Positions 1 to 8,900 of a stretch of 64,000 nucleotides of DNA are shown here, piece after piece. The stretch's first letter is position 1. Every line of letters starts with the position of its first letter. The translations under genes and the position numbers were made by a program. The stretch spans positions 434,001 through 498,000 of the forward strand of contig NC_007954.1 of assembly GCF_000013765.1 (NCBI RefSeq), given 5' to 3'. Origin of the DNA: Shewanella denitrificans OS217. Lineage in GTDB: Bacteria > Pseudomonadota > Gammaproteobacteria > Enterobacterales > Shewanellaceae. The notes beneath the pieces were generated by a model. That model was not told where the DNA came from. It searched no databases and saw nothing but the letters and a program-made list of their open reading frames with translations.

Positions 1-150
1 TGCAGTCAAGGTGGAAATAATTTTTGCGGAATTTAATTCCTGAGTGGGAGATGCATATAGGTATGAACCTAATAGAACCGATGTCAGCAGAGATATCTGA
101 CAAGCTCTCCTACTCAAAGATTTAGTTTTCAGCTTGGTAAATAAGACCAA
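1..150 (-). CDS. Partial secreted protein, probable LapG/BpfG-type periplasmic cysteine protease (5' end only)
   Basis: Reading the minus strand from a TTG at 150 gives 50 codons without a stop, running off the window edge. An AGGGA-like ribosome site lies 5-6 bases upstream and an in-frame TAA lies just above. The peptide has a basic n-region (KLKTKSLSRR), a hydrophobic stretch (ISLLTSVLLGSYLYA) and a likely signal-peptidase site before SPTQE, so it should be exported to the periplasm. No catalytic motif is inside the window. Known bpf/lap-type loci in Shewanella place the LapG-like protease (which clips the adhesin at a TAAG-type site) and then the c-di-GMP receptor LapD directly after the OmpA-like gene, which is this position. 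The ORF and signal peptide are seen; the LapG identity is inferred from order only. A later TTG at 117 is an alternative start without a good ribosome site. Confidence 0.5.
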   Translation of the reverse strand, partial: MVLFTKLKTKSLSRRACQISLLTSVLLGSYLYASPTQELNSAKIISTLTA

Positions 151-195
151 TAATTCCCTGCCCTTTGTTTATTATCTGGCGTCTAAATGACGAAC

Positions 196-242
196 AGGCA
201 TTTGTTTATATTCAGCAGGGCTGAGACATAAAGCAAATGCCT
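196..242. repeat. Nested inverted repeat between ompA-like gene and probable bpfG
   Basis: Outer arms AGGCATTTG (196-204) and CAAATGCCT (234-242) are perfect complements. Inside lies a second small stem, TCAGC (212-216) with GCTGA (220-224). There is no U-run on the minus strand, so this looks more like a processing or attenuation structure than a simple terminator. Confidence 0.5.
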
Positions 243-294
243 TTCGTCGCAAGTATAACGGCTATTTCCTTGTTAACGAAACAGCAGGGCCAGA

Positions 295-900
295 TTAGTT
301 TACTTGCTTATCTACTGTGTAAATATTCCACTTCAGGTCGGCAGCGGTATCCTCACCACTGATTTCGGCAATCACACGACGATTACGTCTATGGGCTTCT
401 TCAGTGTCGCTCATATCGACTGGCCTATCAAAGCTATACCCAATAGCGTTTAATCGGCTTGGCGCTATGCCAAATTGGCTCGTTAATACTTGCGTTACCG
501 CATTAGCTCTATTGTGTGACAGCGCCATATTTAACTCATAACTTCCCTTTTTACTGCAGTGACCTTCAATGGTTACGTTAGTGTTTGGGTATTGCTTCAT
601 CATGTTGGCAATTAGCTCTATCTGGCCGTAATACTGCGGGTCCAGAACATAAGAGTTAGTTGGGAACAAGATTTTAAGCTCCTGGCGTTCATGAATTGGC
701 TTAATTTGGCCACAACCATAGTTGCTAATAGTGGCCCCCGATAACGTTTCTGGGCAGCGTTCACGGGCGACTATGACACCGTCTCTGTCTTGATCGTTGA
801 GATCAAATTTTTGCTCTGTAGGGCTGTCCATCGAACTGATATCATTCATCGAGCAGCCTGTGCTTAGTGCAAGCATGAGTAATACTAGTAATTTATTCAT
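295..900 (-). CDS. OmpA-family outer membrane lipoprotein of the adhesin locus
   Basis: The 201-residue protein begins with a lipoprotein signal; the lipobox LSTG/C puts the lipidated cysteine at residue 16. Residues about 75-185 form an OmpA C-terminal (peptidoglycan-binding) domain, with the family pattern of a FPTNS start, an EGHCS segment and the LSHNRANAV helix followed by NRRV. It should sit in the outer membrane facing peptidoglycan. An AGGAGG-type ribosome site precedes the ATG. The ATG overlaps the stop of the TolC-like gene in an ATGA junction, so the two are translationally coupled. In LapA/BpfA-type loci such a protein accompanies the type I secretion system; its exact job there is not settled. 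Confidence 0.85.
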   Translation of the reverse strand: MNKLLVLLMLALSTGCSMNDISSMDSPTEQKFDLNDQDRDGVIVARERCPETLSGATISNYGCGQIKPIHERQELKILFPTNSYVLDPQYYGQIELIANMMKQYPNTNVTIEGHCSKKGSYELNMALSHNRANAVTQVLTSQFGIAPSRLNAIGYSFDRPVDMSDTEEAHRRNRRVIAEISGEDTAADLKWNIYTVDKQVN

Positions 901-2303
901 TCGCCTACTCCTCCTTCATAGTGACGCTCTCCCTGCCATACCGATGGGCGAGTGACACGTAAAGATTCCAATAGCTGTCCAGTCGCATTAAGTACACGAT
1001 ACTGGGCAACAGTTTCATCATATTCTGCTTGTAAATAGTCTTTACGGGCTTCGAATAACTCGTTTTCAGTATCGAGTAAATCGAGCAGGGTACGTTGACC
1101 TAAGTTAAATTGCTGTGAATAAGCCACTTGGGTATCTTTGGCTGCAACAACATGATCGCGTATGTACTGCTTTTGTGGTGCCAGTAATTCATAGGCATTC
1201 CAGGCTAAATTGACCCCTTCAATGACTTGACGATGAGCACGTTCACGGATTTCTTTCGCTTCATTGATCTTGTATGCGGTTTCTTTCTCGCGAGCTAAAT
1301 CTTTACCACCGGCAAACAAGTTATATTTCACTCGAACCATGGCGGCTAAGTCATTGGTGTAACCATTGACGTTTTGGCTATTGAAAGCACTATAACCGTC
1401 TTCACCATTGGTGTTGTTATTCCAACCACCGTTTAGCTCTAACGTTACTTTAGGGTAATAGTTAGCTTGGGCTGACTCACGCTCATGTTTTGCTGCACCA
1501 ATGTCACTGGCAGCAGACTTAAGGATAGGGTGGTTATCTTGGGCCATTTTAAGGCTCAAGCCCATATCTGCAGGTAACATGTCTGCATCCGGTACTGGCA
1601 TGATTAGGTTTTCAGGGGCAGCGGCAGCGATACGAACAAATTGTGCCTTAGCATCAAACATGTTGTTTTTGGCTGAAATTACATTGGCATTGGCTCGCGC
1701 TAAACGGCCCGATATCTGCGATAAATCTGCAATAGAACCTAAGCCAGAGTCGGTTCTTTGTTTAATTTGATCATAGATGTCTTTATGGCTTTGCAAGTTT
1801 TTCTCTGCAAGAGTAAGCACTTGCTCTGTGTGAATAAATTTTAGGTAGACCTTACTCACTTCCAATGCAATATCTTCAGCAGCGGCAAATAAAGCCCACT
1901 GATCCGAACTGGCTTCATAGGAGTAGCGATCGACTTCGCTGCTGGTATAGAAACCATCGAACAGCATTTGCTTGATGCTGACGCCAAGTTCGCCGCGTTC
2001 AAGGTCGATTTTACCGTCAGAATCGACATCCCCTTGCCCTGCTTTACGTCGTGTTGATACGCTGTCAGTTTGTTCCCAGCCGTAGCCGCCAGAAACATCT
2101 ACAGTTGGCATATAACCCGCGTAAGCTTGATTAACTTGCTCTTCTCGGGCTTTAAAGCGGTTAAAGGCAATGCGTAACTCTGGATTAGTATCCAAAGTAT
2201 GGGCAACCGCTTGCTCAAGCGTTTGTGCTTGTGCTGCCGATGACAGCATAACAGCCAGGGCTACTGCTGTTAATTTAAGACCAGTATGTGTGTATTTGTT
2301 CAT
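897..2303 (-). CDS. TolC/AggA-type outer membrane channel of the adhesin secretion system
   Basis: The 468-residue protein has a signal peptide of about 26 residues ending SSAAQA, then two outer-membrane efflux (OEP) repeats. The second repeat carries LFAGGKDLAREKETAY and the typical LDLLDTENELFEARKDY stretch near the C-terminus. It forms the outer membrane pore of a type I secretion system and would work with the HlyD-like and ABC proteins encoded just upstream to export the giant adhesin. GGAGG lies 9-10 bases before the ATG. The length is normal for the family (430-480). In LapA systems the TolC partner also anchors the adhesin at the cell surface, which fits the retention module seen in the adhesin here. 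Confidence 0.9.
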   Translation of the reverse strand: MNKYTHTGLKLTAVALAVMLSSAAQAQTLEQAVAHTLDTNPELRIAFNRFKAREEQVNQAYAGYMPTVDVSGGYGWEQTDSVSTRRKAGQGDVDSDGKIDLERGELGVSIKQMLFDGFYTSSEVDRYSYEASSDQWALFAAAEDIALEVSKVYLKFIHTEQVLTLAEKNLQSHKDIYDQIKQRTDSGLGSIADLSQISGRLARANANVISAKNNMFDAKAQFVRIAAAAPENLIMPVPDADMLPADMGLSLKMAQDNHPILKSAASDIGAAKHERESAQANYYPKVTLELNGGWNNNTNGEDGYSAFNSQNVNGYTNDLAAMVRVKYNLFAGGKDLAREKETAYKINEAKEIRERAHRQVIEGVNLAWNAYELLAPQKQYIRDHVVAAKDTQVAYSQQFNLGQRTLLDLLDTENELFEARKDYLQAEYDETVAQYRVLNATGQLLESLRVTRPSVWQGERHYEGGVGE

Positions 2304-2329
2304 GTAAAAAACCCTCCAGGTTCTCTAGC

Positions 2330-3712
2330 CTAACGCTCTCTAAGCGCTGTATCTTTTGCTCTTAGTATTGGATTTAAGATGTACTCAAGTATTGATCTTT
2401 TTCCTGTAATGACATCAACGCTAGTCAACATCCCAGGAATAATTGGCATCTGCGTGCCATCGTCTTTTATTAAACTCGATTCTTTTGTTCTTACCCTTAT
2501 GGTGTAGAAGCTATTGCCTTCTTCATCCTGAGATGTATCGGCGCTTATGTGTTCTACAGTGCCTTGTAATCCGCCGTAACGGGTAAAATCATAGGCTGTG
2601 ACTTTGACTATTGCGGGCAAGCCTGGGTGCAAAAATGCAATATCTTTAGGGGCAATCTTAGTCTCTATCAGTAATTGATCTTCTGATGGAACAATTTCAA
2701 TAATCTCCTCCCCCGGCTGAACAACGCTGCCTAATGTATTGATATGTATTGTTTTTATAGTCCCGTTTACCGGGGATGTAATAACAGCCTTACTCACTTT
2801 GTCAAATGCACCGATTTGAGCTTGGTTCATTCTTGATAGTTTAGTTTGTAATTCATTAAGTTGCGCGCGTAAGTCAGCAGCGTAAATGAAAACAGCTTCT
2901 CGTCTTTTAAGAATGGCTTCATCCATTAAGGCTTTCATCTTCGGGCGTAAAATTCTTAAGGTTTTAAGCTCCCCCTGAATATCGTTGACCGTTCTCTCTA
3001 GTTTCAGCAGCTCAACCTCAGGGACTATGCCTTTTTGAGCTAAGGGGCGAGTCAGTTCTAATTCTCGAGACACCAACTGGTAGCTTTTAGTTAAGGTGGT
3101 TATTTTAGAGGCAAGCTCTTCAATTTCCTGTTGTCGCTGTTGAATTTGACGGACTAAAATTTCAAGTTGATTACTTAAATTATCTAAACGGCCGTTATAT
3201 TCTTCTTGCTGACGTTTCACTAGCTCAGGTTCTTGCTCTATCAGTTCGACAGGGAATACTAGGTCTTGCTTAGTAATAAGTACTTGTTCACGCCAGTTTG
3301 ACGACATGTCAGAGATAAGTATGCTGTCTAACTCAGTGCGCATTCTTAGCACATTGGTTTGCAATCCATAAACTTCTTGTTCTTGTTGGGCAAAATCAGA
3401 ACGGAAACGCGTGTCATCGATACGCGCAAGTGGCTGCCCTTTGGTAACCAGAACACCTTCTTCAACGAAAATCTCCTGCAATACACCGCCATCTAAGCTG
3501 TCAATTAATTGCACTTGAGAGGAAGGGATCACCTTACCTGTGCCCGTGGTGACTTGATCTAGTTCAGAAAAATAAGCCCAAATGATAAAACTGACCATCA
3601 TGCCTGTAAGCGTCCAGATAATCAGTCTATGGCCTGTTGGTGCATCTGATAGCATGGCACCATAAACATCATTAACCATTTCAAGATCTTGACTGGTGAG
3701 TTTATTGCTCAT
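2330..3712 (-). CDS. HlyD-family membrane fusion protein (LapC/AggC type)
   Basis: This is the periplasmic adaptor of a type I secretion system. From the ATG at 3712 the protein is 460 residues. One transmembrane helix lies near residues 30-50 (RLIIWTLTGMMVSFIIWAYF). Then comes the biotinyl-lipoyl-like segment (GTGKVIPSSQVQLIDSLDGG), a long coiled coil at about 130-290, and the second lipoyl half (ITSPVNGTIKTIHI) followed by a beta-barrel. An ATG 27 bases upstream keeps the frame but lacks a ribosome site, whereas AGGAG sits 9 bases before 3712, so that start was chosen. The start overlaps the 3' end of the ABC gene by 11 bases, indicating coupled translation. Confidence 0.9.
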   Translation of the reverse strand: MSNKLTSQDLEMVNDVYGAMLSDAPTGHRLIIWTLTGMMVSFIIWAYFSELDQVTTGTGKVIPSSQVQLIDSLDGGVLQEIFVEEGVLVTKGQPLARIDDTRFRSDFAQQEQEVYGLQTNVLRMRTELDSILISDMSSNWREQVLITKQDLVFPVELIEQEPELVKRQQEEYNGRLDNLSNQLEILVRQIQQRQQEIEELASKITTLTKSYQLVSRELELTRPLAQKGIVPEVELLKLERTVNDIQGELKTLRILRPKMKALMDEAILKRREAVFIYAADLRAQLNELQTKLSRMNQAQIGAFDKVSKAVITSPVNGTIKTIHINTLGSVVQPGEEIIEIVPSEDQLLIETKIAPKDIAFLHPGLPAIVKVTAYDFTRYGGLQGTVEHISADTSQDEEGNSFYTIRVRTKESSLIKDDGTQMPIIPGMLTSVDVITGKRSILEYILNPILRAKDTALRER

Positions 3713-5885
3713 TGGCTTGTGCTCCTGCGAGTAAGCCATAATTGAGCTTCTCTAATACTTCTTTTTTCGGTCCATCGGCCAATATGTGCCCACGATCTAA
3801 GACGATTATTCGGTCAACTAATTTTAATAAATGCATCTTATGAGTGATAAGCAATAAGGTCCTATCTTTTGATACATGTTGCATAGAGCGAATAAATTGT
3901 TTTTCAGCCCTAGCATCTAGACTGGCTGTGGGTTCATCCATCATAAGTACAGGAGGATCGTTAAGTGTTGCTCTGGCTAATGCAACCGTTTGGCGTTGGC
4001 CACGACTTAAGGATAAACCGCCTTCTCCAACCTGTTGATCTAAGCCTTCAGATTCTAAGTTTGTGAACATGCTAACCCCAGACAGTTGCACGGCTCTAAT
4101 GAGCTGATGCTCGGTAACTTGCCTGGTGCCAAATAAAATATTATCCCTTATGGTGCCATGAAAAAGGGTCACATCCTGCGGCAAATAACCAAAGTTTCTA
4201 CGCAGGTCGCTAGGGTGAATTTGGCCAGAATCAAGTCCATCATAGCTTAGGCTACCTTGGGTGGGCTGATATAAGCCCACTAACATTTTAGCGAGCGTAC
4301 TTTTCCCTGAACCGTTGCGGCCAATAATGGCGACTCGTTCACCTGGTTGTATTGTCATGGACATAGGGTGTAAGGCTGGCCTTTCTGAATTTGGGAAGCA
4401 AAATGCAATATTATCGGCACTAATTTTCCCTTGTAACCTGTACTGACTGGCAAGATGGCCTTTATTTTGAAATTCATCCTCTTGCGTCATTATTTGATCA
4501 AGTTGTCTCAATGCACTGGCTGTATGGTTACCACGTGTAATTAAGCCTGCCAGTTGCGCCATTGGCGATATCGCACGGCTTGCTAAGATAACCGCAGCAA
4601 TAATGCCACCCATGGATATCTCATTATCAGCGACTCGATACACCCCAAGAATGACAATACAAATAACACTGAATTGAACGATGAAGTTGGCAACATGGGT
4701 CACATGGTTAGTGAGCTTTTTGGTGATTAATTGCCAATTTGCGGTATGGCCTATCATCTGTTGCCAGCTTTTTTGAACTAATCCCTCAGCCCCGTTGGCT
4801 TTAATGGACTCGATGGCCGTTAAACTTTCAATCAAATGACCATGCTTAAGACTGGCGAAGCGGTTGCTTTCTTCTATGGCCGCTTTGAGTTTTGGCTGAA
4901 TATACAGTGTGAAACCTATAATCAAAATACTGGCAATAACAGGGATCAGTGCTAGATCGCCGGCAACGATATAGATAATGATGATAAAAAATATCGCGAA
5001 CGGTAAATCAACGAGTGTCGTGATGGTTGCGGAGGCTAAAATTTCACGAATACTATCAAATTCACCTAGCTGCCTTGCTGTACCGCCGACACTTGGCGAG
5101 CGTTTAGATAGAGGAATACCAATGGCTTTAAAAAATAGTTTTGAAGAGACGATAATATCGACTTTTTTGCCTGCCACGTCGATTAAATAGCTTCGAAGCT
5201 GCCGCATAATAAAGTCAAAAATATAGGCTATCCCGGCACCTATGGCTAACACCCATAAGGATTCAAATGCAAGGTTAGGCACGACCTTATCATAAACATT
5301 CATGATAAACAGTGGCGACACTAGGGCAAATAGGTTGACTAATACAGAAGCAATTAAAGCATCTCTATAAATGGGCGCGGACTCTTTTACCGTCTGCCAT
5401 AACCAGTGAGTTGTGTTGTCATGTAAGTGAACGTCAAAACTCTTATCACCGCGATACTCTTGCTTGACTAAAAATAAATAACCGACATAAAGTGACTCTA
5501 AATCACCTAAGGTTAATATTTCTTCCCCGCCTGTTTCTGGTAGCTGAATAGTCGCTTTATCACCATCAAGATCCAGCGCCCTTAACACACAGGCTTTTTT
5601 GTCTTTTAATAACAAAATGCAGGGCATCATCAGCCCTGTCATTTGATTGAGATCTTTACGGGATAATTTTGCCGCAAGACCCGCTCTAGCTGCGGCTTGT
5701 GGTAATAAGTCTGGCGTAATGATTGCGCTATTTAAAGGCAAGCCTGCAGTCAGTGAATCACTCGAGCAGGGACTGCCAAAATGGTCTGTAAGTAGCACAA
5801 GAGAATCAAGAAGGGGATCCACAGTCACTTTCTGAGAGGCTGATATGGTCCATTGTTCTTGGCTTTTAGGGGCAATTGCTGACAC
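3702..5885 (-). CDS. Type I secretion ABC transporter with inactive C39-like domain (LapB/AggB type)
   Basis: The 727-residue inner membrane exporter drives adhesin secretion by ATP hydrolysis. The N-terminal 140 residues resemble a C39 peptidase-like domain but lack the catalytic cysteine expected near the start, as is normal for LapB/HlyB-type exporters of RTX proteins. Transmembrane helices span roughly 165-440. The nucleotide-binding domain has Walker A GRNGSGKST, signature LSRGQRQ and Walker B VLMMDEPTAS. The start codon is GTG with a weak purine-rich ribosome site. It lies 98 bases after the adhesin stop, with a strong hairpin between them, so transporter expression is probably lower than adhesin expression. 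Confidence 0.92.
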   Translation of the reverse strand: MSAIAPKSQEQWTISASQKVTVDPLLDSLVLLTDHFGSPCSSDSLTAGLPLNSAIITPDLLPQAAARAGLAAKLSRKDLNQMTGLMMPCILLLKDKKACVLRALDLDGDKATIQLPETGGEEILTLGDLESLYVGYLFLVKQEYRGDKSFDVHLHDNTTHWLWQTVKESAPIYRDALIASVLVNLFALVSPLFIMNVYDKVVPNLAFESLWVLAIGAGIAYIFDFIMRQLRSYLIDVAGKKVDIIVSSKLFFKAIGIPLSKRSPSVGGTARQLGEFDSIREILASATITTLVDLPFAIFFIIIIYIVAGDLALIPVIASILIIGFTLYIQPKLKAAIEESNRFASLKHGHLIESLTAIESIKANGAEGLVQKSWQQMIGHTANWQLITKKLTNHVTHVANFIVQFSVICIVILGVYRVADNEISMGGIIAAVILASRAISPMAQLAGLITRGNHTASALRQLDQIMTQEDEFQNKGHLASQYRLQGKISADNIAFCFPNSERPALHPMSMTIQPGERVAIIGRNGSGKSTLAKMLVGLYQPTQGSLSYDGLDSGQIHPSDLRRNFGYLPQDVTLFHGTIRDNILFGTRQVTEHQLIRAVQLSGVSMFTNLESEGLDQQVGEGGLSLSRGQRQTVALARATLNDPPVLMMDEPTASLDARAEKQFIRSMQHVSKDRTLLLITHKMHLLKLVDRIIVLDRGHILADGPKKEVLEKLNYGLLAGAQANEQ

Positions 5886-5933
5886 CTTTAATACTTATCC
5901 TTGAATGATTATTATTATGCAAAGTATTTATCA

Positions 5934-5961
5934 AAACGGCTTATATTGCTATAAGCCGTTT
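5934..5961 (-). terminator. Perfect 12-bp hairpin between adhesin and transporter genes
   Basis: Arms 5934-5945 (AAACGGCTTATA) and 5950-5961 are exact complements around a TTGC loop. On the minus strand the hairpin is followed by TTTTGA. It may act as a leaky terminator or RNA-stabilising structure after the adhesin coding region. Confidence 0.6.
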
Positions 5962-5983
5962 AAGCGATAAAAAGGGTTAAAGA

Positions 5984-8900
5984 CTAAGGTAGTAAAGAAC
6001 CATCATTCTTGCTGTATTCATCAAAATGACGCATAAGTTGCTCTGATGATGAATTAACTGTTGATGCTAGGGTATCTACAATCAAGGCACCATTGCCATT
6101 GGTACCCAGCAAACCATTAATTATGTCACCGGTATTAGCGCTACCATATTGAACTGATAAATCCACGCCATCGAGTACGATGAATTGATTTGCTGTACCT
6201 GCTCCTGTTCCGTCAGCATCGATAGTAATAGTGGTATTCCCACCGCTGAAGCTAAAGCTTAAATAGTCAGATAAATTACCGGTTTCTTCACCGATTAATA
6301 AATCACTTAAATCCAACTTATCTTGATTGATGTTGAAATCAGTAATGTGATCTATTCCGGTTTCACCAGCAGACCAGACAAACGTATCACGTCCATCACC
6401 GCCAGTTAAGGTGTCATCACCTAGGCCACCGATTAAGGTATCATCGCCATTGCCGCCTATTAGTAAATCGTTACCACCTTGGCCAAATAAGATGTCATTA
6501 CCACTACCGCCGCGTAAAGTATCATTCCCATCATTAACATTCGCTAAATTAAACTCATGAATGTGGTTGGTGATATAAGCATGAACGGCTTTGATATCGA
6601 CGTCATTAACGTTCTGACCTGTATGTAAGGCGACATACTCCTTAAGAGCAGGGAAGCCTTGGCCTGCGATACCTGCAAATTTGGCTAAATCGCCAAATAT
6701 GATGTCATTACCAATTCCACCATCAACGGTATCATCACCTTGTAATAACTGATTTTCAGTACCTAAGATAACAGCAGCAAGCTGGTTGGCATTAACACCC
6801 GTCACTGGCGTATGATCGGTATCATATGCAGCAAGTGTGGTGTAATTAATGCCGTTGCCTATGCCGATAGCCTCTACAGTAGATTTGGCATTAAGTGACG
6901 CAAATGCGGCTGGTGCTTTATTCGCATCGGTATTGGGCTGGCCATCAGTGATGAAGTAGGTCAAGTTAGTGCCATGGTTAGTACTGGCACTTCCATTCGT
7001 GAACCAGCTGGTGGCCGCATCAAAGCCTGCTTTGTAATTGGTATTGCCGCCAGAGCTCATAGTGCCTAGCGCTGTAGTTAATGTCGATAGAGCATTAGCC
7101 TCAGCTAAATTGACAGAAACTGCAAATTTAAGTCCTGTATCAAAATCCACTAACAGTATTTTTACCACTCCAGAATGAACACCGATTGCACTGGCTTTTA
7201 AAGTATTAAATACCGAGGTTAACTGAGTTTTCATGGTATTTAATGCACTTGTACCCACACTTCCTGAGGTATCAACAATGAATGCGATATTGTAATTCTG
7301 GCCATCAACCACTTGAATGCCTGTTTGGTCACTGACGATAATGTCATTCGACTCAGTGCCCACAATAGTATTATCACCATGAGTACCTGAAGCATATTCA
7401 TAGGTCATTCTAACTTCCGCTGTATCAGTTGCACTGATTGACGTGTTATTAGAAAGATCCGTTTGGGTGGCATCCACAGTGATTGATTGACCTGAGTCAG
7501 GAGTACTCTCAGTCCATGTTATTACACCATTACTGTAGCTAAAGCTCGTGTTTGCTGGAGGCGTTCCATCTAAATTGACTAATTCACCAGAGGAGTTCAG
7601 TTTTAATTGTAATGTTTCAGGGGTACCCGCATTATTAATATTTAGCGTGACATGGCCACCGATAGCGAGATCCGCATGGTCCACATTAACCTGTATTTGC
7701 ACACCATCATCGTTGATTTCAGCATTGGTTAATATGCCATTATTATTCACATCATCCAGAATTAGAACACTAGGTGCAGTTGGTGGAACCGTATCCAATA
7801 ATGGCTTCACAGCGAAGGTTGAGATTACACCATCACCATCTCCATCAGTGGCCCTAACTCTAAAGTCGATGTCATTATCCCCTACAGGCGTTAACATTTC
7901 TTCGTATTGGAAGAAATCCCACTGACCTGTGCTTGGAGTAAACTCAACTTTGAAGACTAAATCGCCTGCATCAGTTCTGCCAACCAAAGTGTTTCCAACT
8001 AAGGTCATAGTAATGGCTTGACCATCTGCGGTGGTTAAACCTGATTCATTACTGCCCATAAACTCGAAGGCGCCTTTGCCGTCCGCTCCCCATTCTTGGG
8101 CTAACGTACCTGTCGCATAAGCAATTGCGATAGGAGCTGCTGTACCAATAAATTCGATAGACTTAATGGTCATATCACTATTATCAGGATGGCTCGCAGG
8201 CTTACCATTGTCAGTAGCACGAATGATCATAGTATCGAAGCCGCCAGCTAGCACTTCGAAGTTCTTAGCATAATTACCACTGGAAGCATCTGAGTTGAAG
8301 GTTTGGATCGAAACCAATTGGCCATCACGCCAGAATTCAACAACTCCACTCTCAAGCTCGCCGCCATATATCTTAGCAAACTCAATTTTCACGCCGTAAG
8401 CAATAGTATCCGCATCGAGTTTAACAATAACTTCTTCTGATGCAGAAGAACCGTCGGAAAACTTCCTAAAGTCAACTTCATTTTCAAGGTTATGGTACGG
8501 TGCTCCGGCGCTTTTCACCCCGATACCAGACTCTGAACCATTAATTTGAGAGTTAATTAAGGCTGAATTTGTGGCAGAGGTAAAGCCTTTGGCTGTTATG
8601 GTAAAGCCATCAAAATCAAGCGAGTTATGATTACCGATTTTGTTGGTTAAATTGAATTTACCTACTAACGAGTCAGGAATATCAATGGTTGTAACGTTAA
8701 CAGCTGTGCTTTCCAACAATACAGGGGCATCATCTTCAACAACGATAGTTAGCGTACCTGTTGTAGAGTTAGTGCCATCACTTACATTGACCCCTAATGC
8801 AAGTGTCAGTATGTCTTCTTCTGTAGTAATGGGGTGATCTAGTACATCAAGCAGCGTCAATGTATAGCCCCAGTTACCAGATGAACCCGCTGGAGGTGGA

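Noticed and set aside
7548..8837. Plus-strand frames of 65-125 residues inside the adhesin gene
   Set aside because: They lie antisense to the continuous adhesin frame and show low-complexity Ser/Val/Thr sequence with no family resemblance.
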